Assembly: GCF_014649695.1 (NCBI RefSeq)
Contig: NZ_BMTN01000007.1
Location: 62,001 to 126,000 of the forward strand
DNA length: 64,000 bases
Reading direction: 5' to 3'
DNA from: Streptomyces kurssanovii
Lineage (GTDB): Bacteria; Actinomycetota; Actinomycetes; Streptomycetales; Streptomycetaceae
Position 1 is the stretch's first letter; the number at the start of each line of letters is the position of its first letter. Shown here piece by piece: positions 45,213 to 53,291 of this stretch. The position numbers and the translations under genes were made by a program. Below the pieces are notes generated by a model. It was not told the origin of the DNA. It made no database searches and saw only the letters and a program-made list of their open reading frames with translations.

Positions 45213-45236
45213 ATTTACTAGGACGTCCTAGTAAAT
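45213..45236. promoter_or_regulatory. Perfect 24-bp palindromic operator at the icmA start
   Basis: A perfect dyad of half-site ATTTACTAGGAC and its exact complement, centred between 45224 and 45225. It ends seven bases before the icmA ATG, leaving only GAGG (one base from the ATG) as a ribosome-binding site. Promoter, leader and operator must therefore overlap, and the message may be leaderless or nearly so. The form is typical of a TetR dimer site. The TetR gene downstream of icmA is the obvious candidate. Confidence 0.85.
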
Positions 45237-45243
45237 TCGAGGT

Positions 45244-46944
45244 ATGGACGCTGACGCGATCGAGGAAGGCCGCCGACGCTGGCAGGCCCGTTACGACAAG
45301 GCCCGCAAGCGGGACGCCGACTTCACCACGCTCTCCGGGGACCCAGTCGAGCCCGTGTACGGCCCCCGTCCCGGGGACCACTACGAGGGCTTCGAACGCA
45401 TCGGCTGGCCCGGTGAGTACCCCTTCACCCGCGGACTGCATCCCACCGGCTACCGGGGCCGCACCTGGACCATCCGCCAGTTCGCCGGGTTCGGCAACGC
45501 CGAGCAGACGAACGAGCGCTACAAGATGATCCTTGCCGCCGGCGGCGGCGGGCTCTCCGTCGCCTTCGACATGCCGACCCTCATGGGCCGCGACTCCGAC
45601 GACCCGCGCTCGCTCGGCGAGGTCGGCCACTGCGGTGTCGCCATCGACTCCGCCGCCGACATGGAGGTCCTCTTCAAGGACATCCCGCTCGGCGACGTGA
45701 CGACGTCGATGACCATCTCCGGTCCCGCCGTCCCCGTCTTCTGCATGTACCTGGTCGCCGCCGAGCGCCAGGGCGTCGACCCGGCCGTGCTCAACGGCAC
45801 GCTCCAGACCGACATCTTCAAGGAGTACATCGCGCAGAAGGAGTGGCTCTTCCAGCCAGAGCCGCATCTGCGACTGATCGGCGACCTGATGGAGCACTGC
45901 GCGGCCGGTATCCCCGCGTACAAGCCGCTGTCGGTCTCCGGCTACCACATCCGCGAGGCCGGAGCGACGGCCGCGCAGGAGCTCGCGTACACGCTCGCCG
46001 ACGGCTTCGGCTACGTCGAGCTCGGGCTCTCCCGCGGTCTCGACGTCGACACCTTCGCGCCCGGCCTGTCCTTCTTCTTCGACGCGCACCTCGACTTCTT
46101 CGAGGAGATCGCCAAGTTCCGCGCCGCCCGCCGGATCTGGGCGCGCTGGATGAAGGAGGTCTACGGGGCGAAGACCGACAAGGCCCAGTGGCTGCGCTTC
46201 CACACCCAGACCGCCGGTGTCTCGCTCACCGCCCAGCAGCCGTACAACAACGTGGTGCGCACCGCGGTCGAGGCGCTGTCCGCGGTCCTCGGCGGTACCA
46301 ACTCCCTGCACACCAATGCCCTCGACGAGACCCTCGCCCTCCCGAGCGAGCAGGCCGCCGAGATCGCGCTGCGCACGCAGCAGGTGCTCATGGAGGAGAC
46401 CGGCGTCGCCAACGTCGCCGACCCGCTGGGCGGTTCCTGGTACGTCGAGCAGCTCACCGACCGCATCGAGGCCGACGCGGAGAAGATCTTCGACCAGATC
46501 AGGGAACGCGGCCGCCGGGCGCACCCCGACGGGCAGCACCCGATCGGCCCGATCACCTCAGGCATCCTGCGCGGCATCGAGGACGGCTGGTTCACCGGCG
46601 AGATCGCCGAGTCCGCCTTCCGCTACCAGCAGTCCCTGGAGAAGGGCGACAAGAAGGTCGTCGGCGTCAACACCGCGACCGGCTCCGTCACCGGCGACCT
46701 GGAGATCCTGCGGGTCAGCCACGAGGTCGAACGCGAACAGGTGCGGGTGCTGGCCGACCGCAAGGCCGGCCGCGACGAGGCGCTGGTGCGGTCCTCGCTG
46801 GAGGCGATGCTGGGCGCCGCGCGCGACGGCTCCAACATGATCGCGCCGATGCTCGACGCCGTACGGGCGGAGGCCACGCTGGGCGAGATCTGCGACGCCC
46901 TGCGCGACGAGTGGGGCATCTACACGGAGCCGCCCGGCTTCTGA
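45244..46944 (+). CDS. icmA: Isobutyryl-CoA mutase large (substrate-binding) subunit
   Basis: Catalytic large subunit (566 aa) of coenzyme B12-dependent isobutyryl-CoA mutase, interconverting isobutyryl-CoA and n-butyryl-CoA. It is a TIM barrel of the methylmalonyl-CoA mutase type, without the C-terminal B12-binding domain, which IcmB supplies from another locus. Two residues separate ICM from methylmalonyl-CoA mutase: Phe80 (IRQFAGFGNAEQT) instead of Tyr, and Gln198 (KEYIAQKEW) instead of Arg. Both are present, supporting C4 rather than methylmalonyl substrate. Length and N-terminus (MDADAIEEGRRRWQARY) match Streptomyces IcmA. It is preceded by a perfect palindrome. Confidence 0.95.
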   Translation: MDADAIEEGRRRWQARYDKARKRDADFTTLSGDPVEPVYGPRPGDHYEGFERIGWPGEYPFTRGLHPTGYRGRTWTIRQFAGFGNAEQTNERYKMILAAGGGGLSVAFDMPTLMGRDSDDPRSLGEVGHCGVAIDSAADMEVLFKDIPLGDVTTSMTISGPAVPVFCMYLVAAERQGVDPAVLNGTLQTDIFKEYIAQKEWLFQPEPHLRLIGDLMEHCAAGIPAYKPLSVSGYHIREAGATAAQELAYTLADGFGYVELGLSRGLDVDTFAPGLSFFFDAHLDFFEEIAKFRAARRIWARWMKEVYGAKTDKAQWLRFHTQTAGVSLTAQQPYNNVVRTAVEALSAVLGGTNSLHTNALDETLALPSEQAAEIALRTQQVLMEETGVANVADPLGGSWYVEQLTDRIEADAEKIFDQIRERGRRAHPDGQHPIGPITSGILRGIEDGWFTGEIAESAFRYQQSLEKGDKKVVGVNTATGSVTGDLEILRVSHEVEREQVRVLADRKAGRDEALVRSSLEAMLGAARDGSNMIAPMLDAVRAEATLGEICDALRDEWGIYTEPPGF

Positions 46945-46972
46945 GCCCGTCGTGGCCCCCTCGCCGCCCGGC

Positions 46973-47620
46973 TCACCGGGGCAGGGCGGCGAGACCCGAC
47001 ACCAGCAGGGACGTGAACCGCCGCGCCCACTCGGCGTCCACCGGCTGCGCGCTCACCAGCGCCCGGTGGACCACCGCGCCGGCGACCACGTCGAAGATCA
47101 GGTCCGTGTTGCGGGCTTCCGCCTCGGGGTCGTCCTCGTACGGAAGCTCGCCGCGGGCCTGAGCGCGTTCCCGGCCCTCGACGACGAGCCGCTTCTGCCG
47201 CTCGACGATCGCCGACCGTATGCGTGCCCGGAGCGCCTCGTCGCAGGTGGACTCCGCGACGACGCCCATCAGGGCCGTCTTGGTCTCGGGCTGCCCGAGC
47301 AGTTCGGCGAACTGGAGCACCACACCCTCCACGTCCGCGACCAGGCTGCCGCGGTCGGCGAGCTCGAGCTCGTCGAAGAGGACGGCCACCGCGTCGACGA
47401 CCAGCTCGTTCTTGTTCGCCCAACGGCGGTACAGCGTGGTCTTGGCGACCCCCGCCCGCGTGGCGACGTCCCCCATGGTCAGTTTCGACCACCCCAGCTC
47501 GACGAGGGAGGCGCGGGTCGCCTCCAGGATCGCCGTATCGGCCTCGATGCTGCGAGGTCGTCCCGTACGACCCGTACGTGGTGCTTCGGGGTGGGTGCTG
47601 CTGGACATGCCCGCGACCAT
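46973..47620 (-). CDS. TetR-family transcriptional regulator
   Basis: TetR regulator of about 215 aa, convergent with icmA. The HTH spans ADTAILEATRASLVELGWSKLTMGDVATRAGVAKTTLYRRWANKNEL. The ligand domain is helical with an acidic insert (ELPYEDDPEAEARN). The start could be ATG 47620 or ATG 47608 (MSSSTHPEAP); neither has a clear ribosome-binding site. An inverted repeat CGCTAC-n5-GTAGCG lies about 80 bases upstream at 47697-47713. It could control icmA, itself, or both. Confidence 0.9.
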   Translation of the reverse strand: MVAGMSSSTHPEAPRTGRTGRPRSIEADTAILEATRASLVELGWSKLTMGDVATRAGVAKTTLYRRWANKNELVVDAVAVLFDELELADRGSLVADVEGVVLQFAELLGQPETKTALMGVVAESTCDEALRARIRSAIVERQKRLVVEGRERAQARGELPYEDDPEAEARNTDLIFDVVAGAVVHRALVSAQPVDAEWARRFTSLLVSGLAALPR

Positions 47621-47902
47621 ACCCGCCGGTAAGGAGAAAGGCGGCTGTGAGGCAGCTCACCGGAAAATGCTTCACACCGCCGGACGCACGCAGATACGCT
47701 ACGACCCGTAGCGAAAGCCATGACCGGCTCGTCGCGACAACCACAGGCGCCTTGGTGGGGACCCGGCGCCGACATCTCGGAATCGCAGGACCGGCCGTGG
47801 AGTCGAACACGGCCGACGGAGGGGTCGCACCCTCGGGCCGCCTGCCGGCGGCAGCGGCGGGCGGCTTTTCATTTGTGCGCGCGGAAGGGGGAGGATGTAC
47901 TC

Positions 47903-48871
47903 ATGCAGCCTAGGAACATGTCCATGAGCGGCGTCGTCGACCTCGCCGCGGTGAAGGCGGCCAACGAGGCCAAGGCGAAGGCGGAGCAGGCGCGGGCCGA
48001 GGCCGCCCGTCAGGGCGGCGGCCAAGCCGTGTCCCCTGCCGGCCTGGTGATCGACACCGACGAGGCGAGCTTCGAGCGCGACGTCCTCCAGCGCTCCACC
48101 GAGGTCCCGGTCGTCATCGACTTCTGGGCCGAGTGGTGCGAGCCGTGCAAGCAGCTCGGCCCGCTGCTGGAGCGCCTCGCCACGGAGTACAACGGCCGGT
48201 TCGTTCTCGCCAAGGTCGACGTCGACGCCAACCAGATGCTGATGCAGCAGTTCGGGATCCAGGGCATCCCCGCGGTGTTCGCGGTGGTGGCCGGCCAGGC
48301 GCTGCCCCTCTTCCAGGGCGCCGCGCCGGAGGCGCAGATCCGCCAGACGCTGGACCAGCTGGTGCAGGTGGCCGAGGAGCGCTTCGGCCTCACCGGCATC
48401 GCGGTCGACCCGGACGCCTCGGGCGAGACCGCTCAGGCTCCCGTCCCGGCCGGCCCTTACGACGCACTGCTGGAAGCGGCCGTGCAGGCGCTGGACGCGG
48501 GCGACTTCGGCGGCGCGGTCCAGGCGTACAAGAACGTGCTGTCCGACGACCCGGGCAACATGGAGGCGAAGCTCGGTCTCGCGCAGGCCGAACTCCTCGG
48601 CCGTGTAAAGGACATGGACCCCCAGAAGGTCCGCGACGCCGCTGCCGCCGACCCGGCCGACGCCTCGGCGCAGATCGCCGCCGCGGACCTGGATCTCGTC
48701 GGCGGCCATGTCGAGGATGCCTTCGGCCGGCTCGTGGAGACGGTGCGGCGCACCGCCGGGGACGAGCGCGAAGCGGCGCGGGTGCGGCTGCTGGAGCTGT
48801 TCGAGGTGGTCGGTCAGGACGACCCGCGGGTGACGGCGGCCCGGCAGGCGCTCGCGCGGGTCCTCTTCTGA
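47903..48871 (+). CDS. Thioredoxin-TPR protein (YbbN/CnoX-like)
   Basis: Cytoplasmic protein of 322 aa. A basic/alanine-rich N-terminal arm (about 1-50) precedes a thioredoxin domain with active site WCEPC (Cys79 and Cys82) and the cis-Pro in GIQGIPAVFAV. Residues 185-322 form tetratricopeptide-like helices (LLEAAVQALDAGDFGGAVQAYKNVLSDDPGNMEAKLGLAQAELL). Such proteins act as redox-linked chaperone holdases in E. coli (CnoX). Unlike E. coli CnoX, both cysteines are retained, so redox activity is likely. ATG 47903 has GGGGGAGG upstream. Confidence 0.92.
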   Translation: MQPRNMSMSGVVDLAAVKAANEAKAKAEQARAEAARQGGGQAVSPAGLVIDTDEASFERDVLQRSTEVPVVIDFWAEWCEPCKQLGPLLERLATEYNGRFVLAKVDVDANQMLMQQFGIQGIPAVFAVVAGQALPLFQGAAPEAQIRQTLDQLVQVAEERFGLTGIAVDPDASGETAQAPVPAGPYDALLEAAVQALDAGDFGGAVQAYKNVLSDDPGNMEAKLGLAQAELLGRVKDMDPQKVRDAAAADPADASAQIAAADLDLVGGHVEDAFGRLVETVRRTAGDEREAARVRLLELFEVVGQDDPRVTAARQALARVLF

Positions 48872-48984
48872 TGACTCCTGTGATGTCGCTGATGTTTCGG
48901 CGGCTTCTCACCGGGCCCCCGCCGGACGTTCATTGACAGCCGTTATGACAAGGGTGTCCTGAGGATGGCGTTCTGACGGATTTG

Positions 48985-49019
48985 CGGCGGTGGCGCTGAC
49001 ACGGCGTCACCGCCGTTTT
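48985..49019 (+). terminator. Terminator of the thioredoxin-TPR gene
   Basis: 12-bp stem CGGCGGTGGCGC / GCGTCACCGCCG with one G-T wobble and a 7-base loop, followed directly by TTTT: a textbook intrinsic terminator, 113 bases after the stop. Confidence 0.9.
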
Positions 49020-49587
49020 GGCGACACAGTGACAAAACGCGGCTCGGCTTTGCCAAAACTTGGCAATCGGGTCCCCGGGTTACTCCGAGTACAGCAACGC
49101 CCTTGTTCTGTCCGATTATCGATGGCTATCACCCTCTGTGTCGGCGGTCCGGACGGCACCCAGCGTGCTCGCGCGACATCGCGCGGTCGTGGCGTGGTTA
49201 TCAGGCCGTTACTAGCCAGTAACGAACCCCCTTGTGCCCTGGCGTGGAATGGACCACGATCGGCGACGCTCGGTCCAATACCGCACCAGCCCGGCTCCCA
49301 GTCGTGCCGCGGCCCATTGGGTCCCCACCGGGCCGATCGGCGTCAATGGCGCCGGTCGCGGACAGGGGGGTTCCTGCCACAGAACGGCAGGGCCTGTCCG
49401 GCAGGTTGTGCGTGACGAGTCAGGCGCGACCAGTGGTTGTCGCTCGGGGGTGATCGCCGGTGTTCTTCGGACGCACGTCGCGCCTGGAGACCAGGCGCTC
49501 TCCTTCCCGAGGACGTAGCACTTCTCCCATCCCAGGACGGGCCCGCGGGTTCGGACCGGAGATGTACGTCCGAGAAGGAGGAAAGTC
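49020..49587 (+). promoter_or_regulatory. Long leader region of the DUF6230 operon with an inverted repeat
   Basis: A 568-bp stretch with no credible gene, less GC-rich than its surroundings in its first half. It contains the perfect inverted repeat CGTTACT-AGCC-AGTAACG at 49207-49224, a plausible TetR-type operator. The DUF6230 gene start is 364 bp further on, with a strong GAAGGAGG site just before it, so a long untranslated leader is possible. Confidence 0.6.
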
Positions 49588-50244
49588 ATGGAGTCGATGG
49601 CTCGCGGTGGAACCAGATGGAAGCGGTTCGCCCTGGTCATGGTGCCGAGCGTGGCCGCGACGGCCGCGATAGGCGTCGGCCTGGCACAGGGGGCGCTCGC
49701 CGCGTCCTTCGCGGTGTCGGGCCAGGAGTTCAAGGTCACGGCCGGAAAGCTCGTCGGAACTGGGTTCTCCCAGTACGGCGGCGTCGACATGGGGTACAAG
49801 GACCTCAAGGGTGACGAGAAGGTCGCGCACCCCGTCGCTATCTCGACGTTCAAGAACGCGTCGATCACCAAGATGTGCCAGTCGGTCGTCACCGACGTCC
49901 CGTTCGTCGGCAAGATCACGCTGAAGCTGACGGCCGGCGACAAGGGCACGGACGTCAAGGCAGAGAAGCTCTACCTGGACGTGTCCGAGCTGGACGCGGA
50001 CGCCAAGTTCAGGAACATCGACATCGGCGTCGCGGCCAAGGACACCGACAACCCGGGCGTCGGCAAGGGCCCGGCGGTCAAGGACACCTCGATCCTGCCC
50101 AACGGGTTCGCCCAGCAGGCGGAAGAGGTCGAGCTGACCGGTGTCGAGCAGAAGGCGTGGGCGACGACCGCCGGCACCTTCGAGCTCAGCGGTCTGAGCA
50201 TGCGCCTGCACAAGGGCGACGGCCCCAAGGTCGAGTGCTACTGA
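49588..50244 (+). CDS. Exported DUF6230 protein
   Basis: Secreted or membrane-anchored protein of 218 aa. The N-terminal hydrophobic segment (FALVMVPSVAATAAIGVGLAQGALAASFAV) is a signal peptide or anchor. The mature part is beta-rich with repeating amphipathic strands (KITLKLTAGDKGTDVKAEKLYLDVSELDADAKFRNIDIGV) and two Cys residues. Homologues have been labelled 'cholesterol esterase', but no GxSxG esterase motif is visible, so I do not accept that label. It is the first gene of a three-gene set with DUF6114 and a Ser/Pro-rich protein. Confidence 0.88.
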   Translation: MESMARGGTRWKRFALVMVPSVAATAAIGVGLAQGALAASFAVSGQEFKVTAGKLVGTGFSQYGGVDMGYKDLKGDEKVAHPVAISTFKNASITKMCQSVVTDVPFVGKITLKLTAGDKGTDVKAEKLYLDVSELDADAKFRNIDIGVAAKDTDNPGVGKGPAVKDTSILPNGFAQQAEEVELTGVEQKAWATTAGTFELSGLSMRLHKGDGPKVECY

Positions 50245-50341
50245 CGGTAGCTCCGTCCGGGCGGGCGGGTGAGACTCTGGCAGCTTCGCCCGCCCGCCAC
50301 TCTCTTCACACAGCAACGCCAGTACCAGGGAGCTGTTTTCC

Positions 50342-50887
50342 ATGAGCGCCGAGACTGCAGTGTCACAGGGGCGGGACGAGCACTACATCCGCGTCCTTCG
50401 GCGGAACTTCCGTACCTGGCGGGGACAGCGGCCCTTCTGGGCGGGCCTGCTGACCCTGCTCGGCGGGATCCCCATCGCCTACTTCCCGTATGCGACCTTC
50501 AAAATCGGCCACATGAACCTGGCGATGCAGACGACGGCGGGGGCCGGCTCGCTGATCATCGGCGTCCTGCTGGTCACGCTGGGTCTCACGATGTGGTTCC
50601 AGCACATCGTCCGGGTGTTCGCGGGCGTCGCCACGATTCTCCTGGCGCTGGTCTCCATTCCGATCGCCAACCTGGGCGGTTTCATCATCGGGTTCGTCCT
50701 GTCCCTCACGGGCGGCGCGCTCTCGCTGTCGTGGGCGCCCGGCAGGCCCGCGAGCGCCGGTGAGGCGCCGGCGGTCCATGAGGCCGCGCCCGACAGTCCC
50801 GCCGTTCCGGAGCAGCGTGACGGCTTCGGCGCGGACACGCACGAGACATCCATCGAAGGCAACGGCGGGAGGAACAGTGCCGGGTGA
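50342..50887 (+). CDS. DUF6114 integral membrane protein
   Basis: Membrane protein of 181 aa with four hydrophobic segments between residues 30 and 130 (WAGLLTLLGGIPIAYFPYATF, TTAGAGSLIIGVLLVTLGLTMWF, VFAGVATILLALVSIPIANLGGFIIGFVLSLTGGAL). The cytoplasmic N-terminus carries RVLRRNFRTWRGQRPFW, and the C-terminal tail of about 50 residues is disordered. ATG 50342. Its 3' end overlaps the next gene's start by 11 bases. Function unknown; its constant pairing with DUF6230 suggests one envelope system. Confidence 0.88.
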   Translation: MSAETAVSQGRDEHYIRVLRRNFRTWRGQRPFWAGLLTLLGGIPIAYFPYATFKIGHMNLAMQTTAGAGSLIIGVLLVTLGLTMWFQHIVRVFAGVATILLALVSIPIANLGGFIIGFVLSLTGGALSLSWAPGRPASAGEAPAVHEAAPDSPAVPEQRDGFGADTHETSIEGNGGRNSAG

Positions 50888-52202
50888 CGTGACACCACCG
50901 CTGACCGCGGACGCGGGCGGCGACGGCTCGCGGGAGAGAAAGGGGCCGCGCCACGCCGCGCCCAGGAAGTCCCTGTTCCACAAGTTCCAGATGCCCGCGA
51001 GCAAGGCGATCGCCCTGGCCGCGATGCCCACCGCCGTGTTCGTCGGCATGGGGCTCACCCCGAAGCTGGCCCTGGCCGACGACAAGGACATCCCCTTCGC
51101 TCCCGGCCCGTGCGTGACCCGCTCCGACGAGCCGTCGGAGTCACCGTCACCGTCCGCGTCGGAGTCGGAGTCGGCGAAGCCGTCCGAGTCACCGTCCCCG
51201 TCGGACACGGCCGATCCGGAGCCGACGCCCAGCGCCACGTCCGGAACGGGCGACGAAGCACAGGAGCCCAAGCCGGCCGAGAGCCCGTCCGCCTCTGCGG
51301 CCGGATCCGAGCAGGCGGCGCCCGCCCCCGAGCCGTCCCCGAGCCAGTCGACCAACCCGCTCGACCCGCTGGGTGTGGGCGACAAGGTCAAGGACCTCAT
51401 CGACGGGATCGGCGACACGCTGACGGGCGAGCCGTCCGAGACGCCGTCGCCGAGCGAGACCGCGACGCAGCCGGCCGAGGAGCCTTCGGATGCGCCCTCG
51501 GAGGCACCGTCGGAGGCACCGGCCGAGGAGCCCGCGGAGAAGCCCGCCGACGCGGTGGGCGACACGGTGGACGACACGGTCGACAAGACCAAGGAAGCGA
51601 TCAAGGACGCGGCGGACAAGGCCGGCGCCGAGGTCGAAGAGCTGGACGAGGACGTCAAGGGACTCGACCCCAAGCAGGACGAGGCCATCCCGGACGGCGC
51701 CAAGCCGCGCTTCCCGTGCCCGACCCCGGACCCGGAGGCCCTGGCCGACGCCCAACTCGAGCCCGGCCGGCCACTGCTCCCGGACGATCCGTGGATCCTC
51801 GAGAGCTCGATGCTCACGCTGACGGGTCTCGACTACCACGGCATCGTGGAGGTCAAGACCGGCAGCGGCAAGATCAAGAAGGTTCTGAAGTTCACCGCGA
51901 CGGGCGTGGACATCAAGGACCTGCACCAGCTCGTGGTCGGCCCGAACGGCACGACCGCGCACGTCGAGGCCGCCAAGGGCTCCACCTCGACCATCCGCGA
52001 CGGTGAAGTGACCATGTACACGGAGGAGCTGAAGGGCAACCTCTTCGGCATCATCCCGATCACCTTCAGCCCGGAGACCCCGCCGCCGCTGAACGTCCCC
52101 TTCGCCATGTTCACCGACGTGAAGGTCACCCAGGCCGGCCAGTTCGGCGGGACGCTGACGGTCCCCGGCCTGCACAACTACTTCACCGGCGCGAAGATCT
52201 GA
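50877..52202 (+). CDS. Exported Ser/Pro/Glu-rich protein with a C-terminal beta domain
   Basis: Protein of 441 aa. The basic N-terminus and hydrophobic segment (ASKAIALAAMPTAVFVGMGLTPKLALA) form a signal peptide. About 220 residues of low-complexity Ser/Pro/Glu linker (SESPSPSASESES, PSEAPSEAPAEEPAEKP) follow, as in wall-spanning proteins. The C-terminal domain of about 155 residues is beta-rich (SSMLTLTGLDYHGIVEVKT, KVLKFTATGVDIKDLHQLVV, GGTLTVPGLHNYFTGAKI). GTG 50877 has GGGAGG four bases upstream and overlaps the DUF6114 gene. It is probably a surface partner of the DUF6230/DUF6114 proteins. Confidence 0.85.
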   Translation: MPGDVTPPLTADAGGDGSRERKGPRHAAPRKSLFHKFQMPASKAIALAAMPTAVFVGMGLTPKLALADDKDIPFAPGPCVTRSDEPSESPSPSASESESAKPSESPSPSDTADPEPTPSATSGTGDEAQEPKPAESPSASAAGSEQAAPAPEPSPSQSTNPLDPLGVGDKVKDLIDGIGDTLTGEPSETPSPSETATQPAEEPSDAPSEAPSEAPAEEPAEKPADAVGDTVDDTVDKTKEAIKDAADKAGAEVEELDEDVKGLDPKQDEAIPDGAKPRFPCPTPDPEALADAQLEPGRPLLPDDPWILESSMLTLTGLDYHGIVEVKTGSGKIKKVLKFTATGVDIKDLHQLVVGPNGTTAHVEAAKGSTSTIRDGEVTMYTEELKGNLFGIIPITFSPETPPPLNVPFAMFTDVKVTQAGQFGGTLTVPGLHNYFTGAKI

Positions 52203-52233
52203 ACCCCCGAACCACCGGGAGCCGCGAAAAAGG

Positions 52234-52271
52234 CTGTGGGCCGCACCCGTTCAGGGGGGTGCGGCCCACAG
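52234..52271. terminator. Terminator of the DUF6230 operon
   Basis: Perfect 15-bp stem CTGTGGGCCGCACCC / GGGTGCGGCCCACAG with an 8-base loop, 32 bases after the stop codon and preceded by AAAAAGG. Confidence 0.9.
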
Positions 52272-52567
52272 TCGTGCGGGCGCCCGCCGGACCTGATCGG
52301 TCACGGCGTTCGCGGCAGCAGGGATGGCATTCCAGTCACAGGGACAGCAGCGGCGCAGCAGTTCGCCGCGGTCATCCAGCGGAGCGCCGCTGAACTCTCG
52401 GACGGTGCCTGGAAGGAAGCGGCGCAGGCGTGGTCGTGCCTGTTGTCCGCTGCCGAGCGGGCCACCGGTCCGCAGCGTGGCGACGAAGGTGCTCGCCACC
52501 CGCCCTGAGCGACGGGGTGCGGCACACAGTCGTTCGGCGGTCGTCACTGAGAGGAAGGGCTAGGCGG

Positions 52568-52798
52568 ATGAGAATCCGAGTATCGGCCGTGGACGCGCCG
52601 CTCACCGTTCAGTTCGAACCGTCGGGAATGGAGTACGTACTGACGCCCGGCGAGCACATGGACATCGAGTGGCCGCCGGTCGCGCCGGGCGAGATCGCCG
52701 GCGACATCGACCACGGGGCCGGGATGGTGACCATTTCGGCTCGCGGCAGCGGGTTCGCCCGGGCGTGGGACGCGAAGGGCGTGGAAGTCACGACCTGA
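52568..52798 (+). CDS. Small hypothetical protein
   Basis: Predicted 76-aa protein with a plausible beta-rich composition (MRIRVSAVDAPLTVQFEPSG, EYVLTPGEHMDIEWPPV, GAGMVTISARGSGFARAWD). The GAAGGG upstream of ATG 52568 and normal codon bias favour a real gene. No signal peptide, membrane helix or recognised domain was seen. The preceding 52272-52567 is gene-free. Confidence 0.6.
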   Translation: MRIRVSAVDAPLTVQFEPSGMEYVLTPGEHMDIEWPPVAPGEIAGDIDHGAGMVTISARGSGFARAWDAKGVEVTT

Positions 52799-52868
52799 CA
52801 CCGCGGGAACCGGCGGTGCGTTCACCAGGACGTACGCCGGTCCGTGCCGAGCAGGGCTCGCCGCCGTC

Positions 52869-53291
52869 TCAGACGCTGTCCGTCGACGCCAGCGCGTGCC
52901 GGATCGCCGCCAGAGCCTCCTCGTCCGTCGCGTTGAGCTGACGTGCCGTGATCGCGAAGAGGCGGGCCTGTTCCGCGAGTTTCTCCTTGGAGTCGGCGAT
53001 CGACGGGGGCGCGATGACCTGGGTGCCGGAGCCGCGGCGGGTTCTGACGAGGCCCGCGCTCTCCAGTTCGCGATACGCGCGGACCACGGTGTTGTTGGCG
53101 AGGCCGAGGTCGGAGGCGAGCTGGCGGACGGAGGGCAGACGGTCGCCCTGTCCGAGCCGGCCGACGGAGATGAGATCGGCGAGCTGGGACCGGACCTGCT
53201 CGTAGGGCGGGACGGGCGCCGCGTGGTTGACGGTGACGCGGACGCTGTGCGCCGCGTGGTTGACGGTGACGCGGACGCTGTGCGCGGTCAT
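52869..53291 (-). CDS. GntR-family (YtrA-type) regulator with duplicated N-terminal arm
   Basis: Short GntR regulator of 140 aa. The winged HTH (YEQVRSQLADLISVGRLGQGDRLPSVRQLASDLGLANNTVVRAYREL) is followed by only about 45 residues, the YtrA-type arrangement usually found with ABC or membrane genes. The N-terminus contains the 11-residue sequence HSVRVTVNHAA twice in a row, from a perfect 33-bp DNA duplication. The ATG overlaps the stop of the upstream membrane protein gene (ATGA). It probably autoregulates the pair. Confidence 0.92.
   Translation of the reverse strand: MTAHSVRVTVNHAAHSVRVTVNHAAPVPPYEQVRSQLADLISVGRLGQGDRLPSVRQLASDLGLANNTVVRAYRELESAGLVRTRRGSGTQVIAPPSIADSKEKLAEQARLFAITARQLNATDEEALAAIRHALASTDSV
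53218..53283. repeat. Perfect 33-bp in-frame tandem duplication
   Basis: The 33-bp unit beginning GCCGCGTGGTTGACGGTGAC at 53218-53250 is repeated without change at 53251-53283. It adds one copy of HSVRVTVNHAA to the GntR protein. Perfect identity suggests a recent slippage or unequal-crossover event. Confidence 0.95.

Noticed and set aside
45244-46944. Annotation as methylmalonyl-CoA mutase
   Set aside because: Phe80 and Gln198 and the absence of a B12-binding domain match the isobutyryl-CoA mutase large subunit instead.
49588-50244. Annotation of the DUF6230 protein as cholesterol esterase
   Set aside because: No GxSxG nucleophile motif or alpha/beta-hydrolase pattern is visible in the 218 residues.
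52236-52508. A 90-residue plus-strand frame after the DUF6230 operon
   Set aside because: It begins inside the terminator hairpin at 52234-52271, lacks a ribosome-binding site and has unremarkable composition. A genuine duplicate gene remnant cannot be shown.
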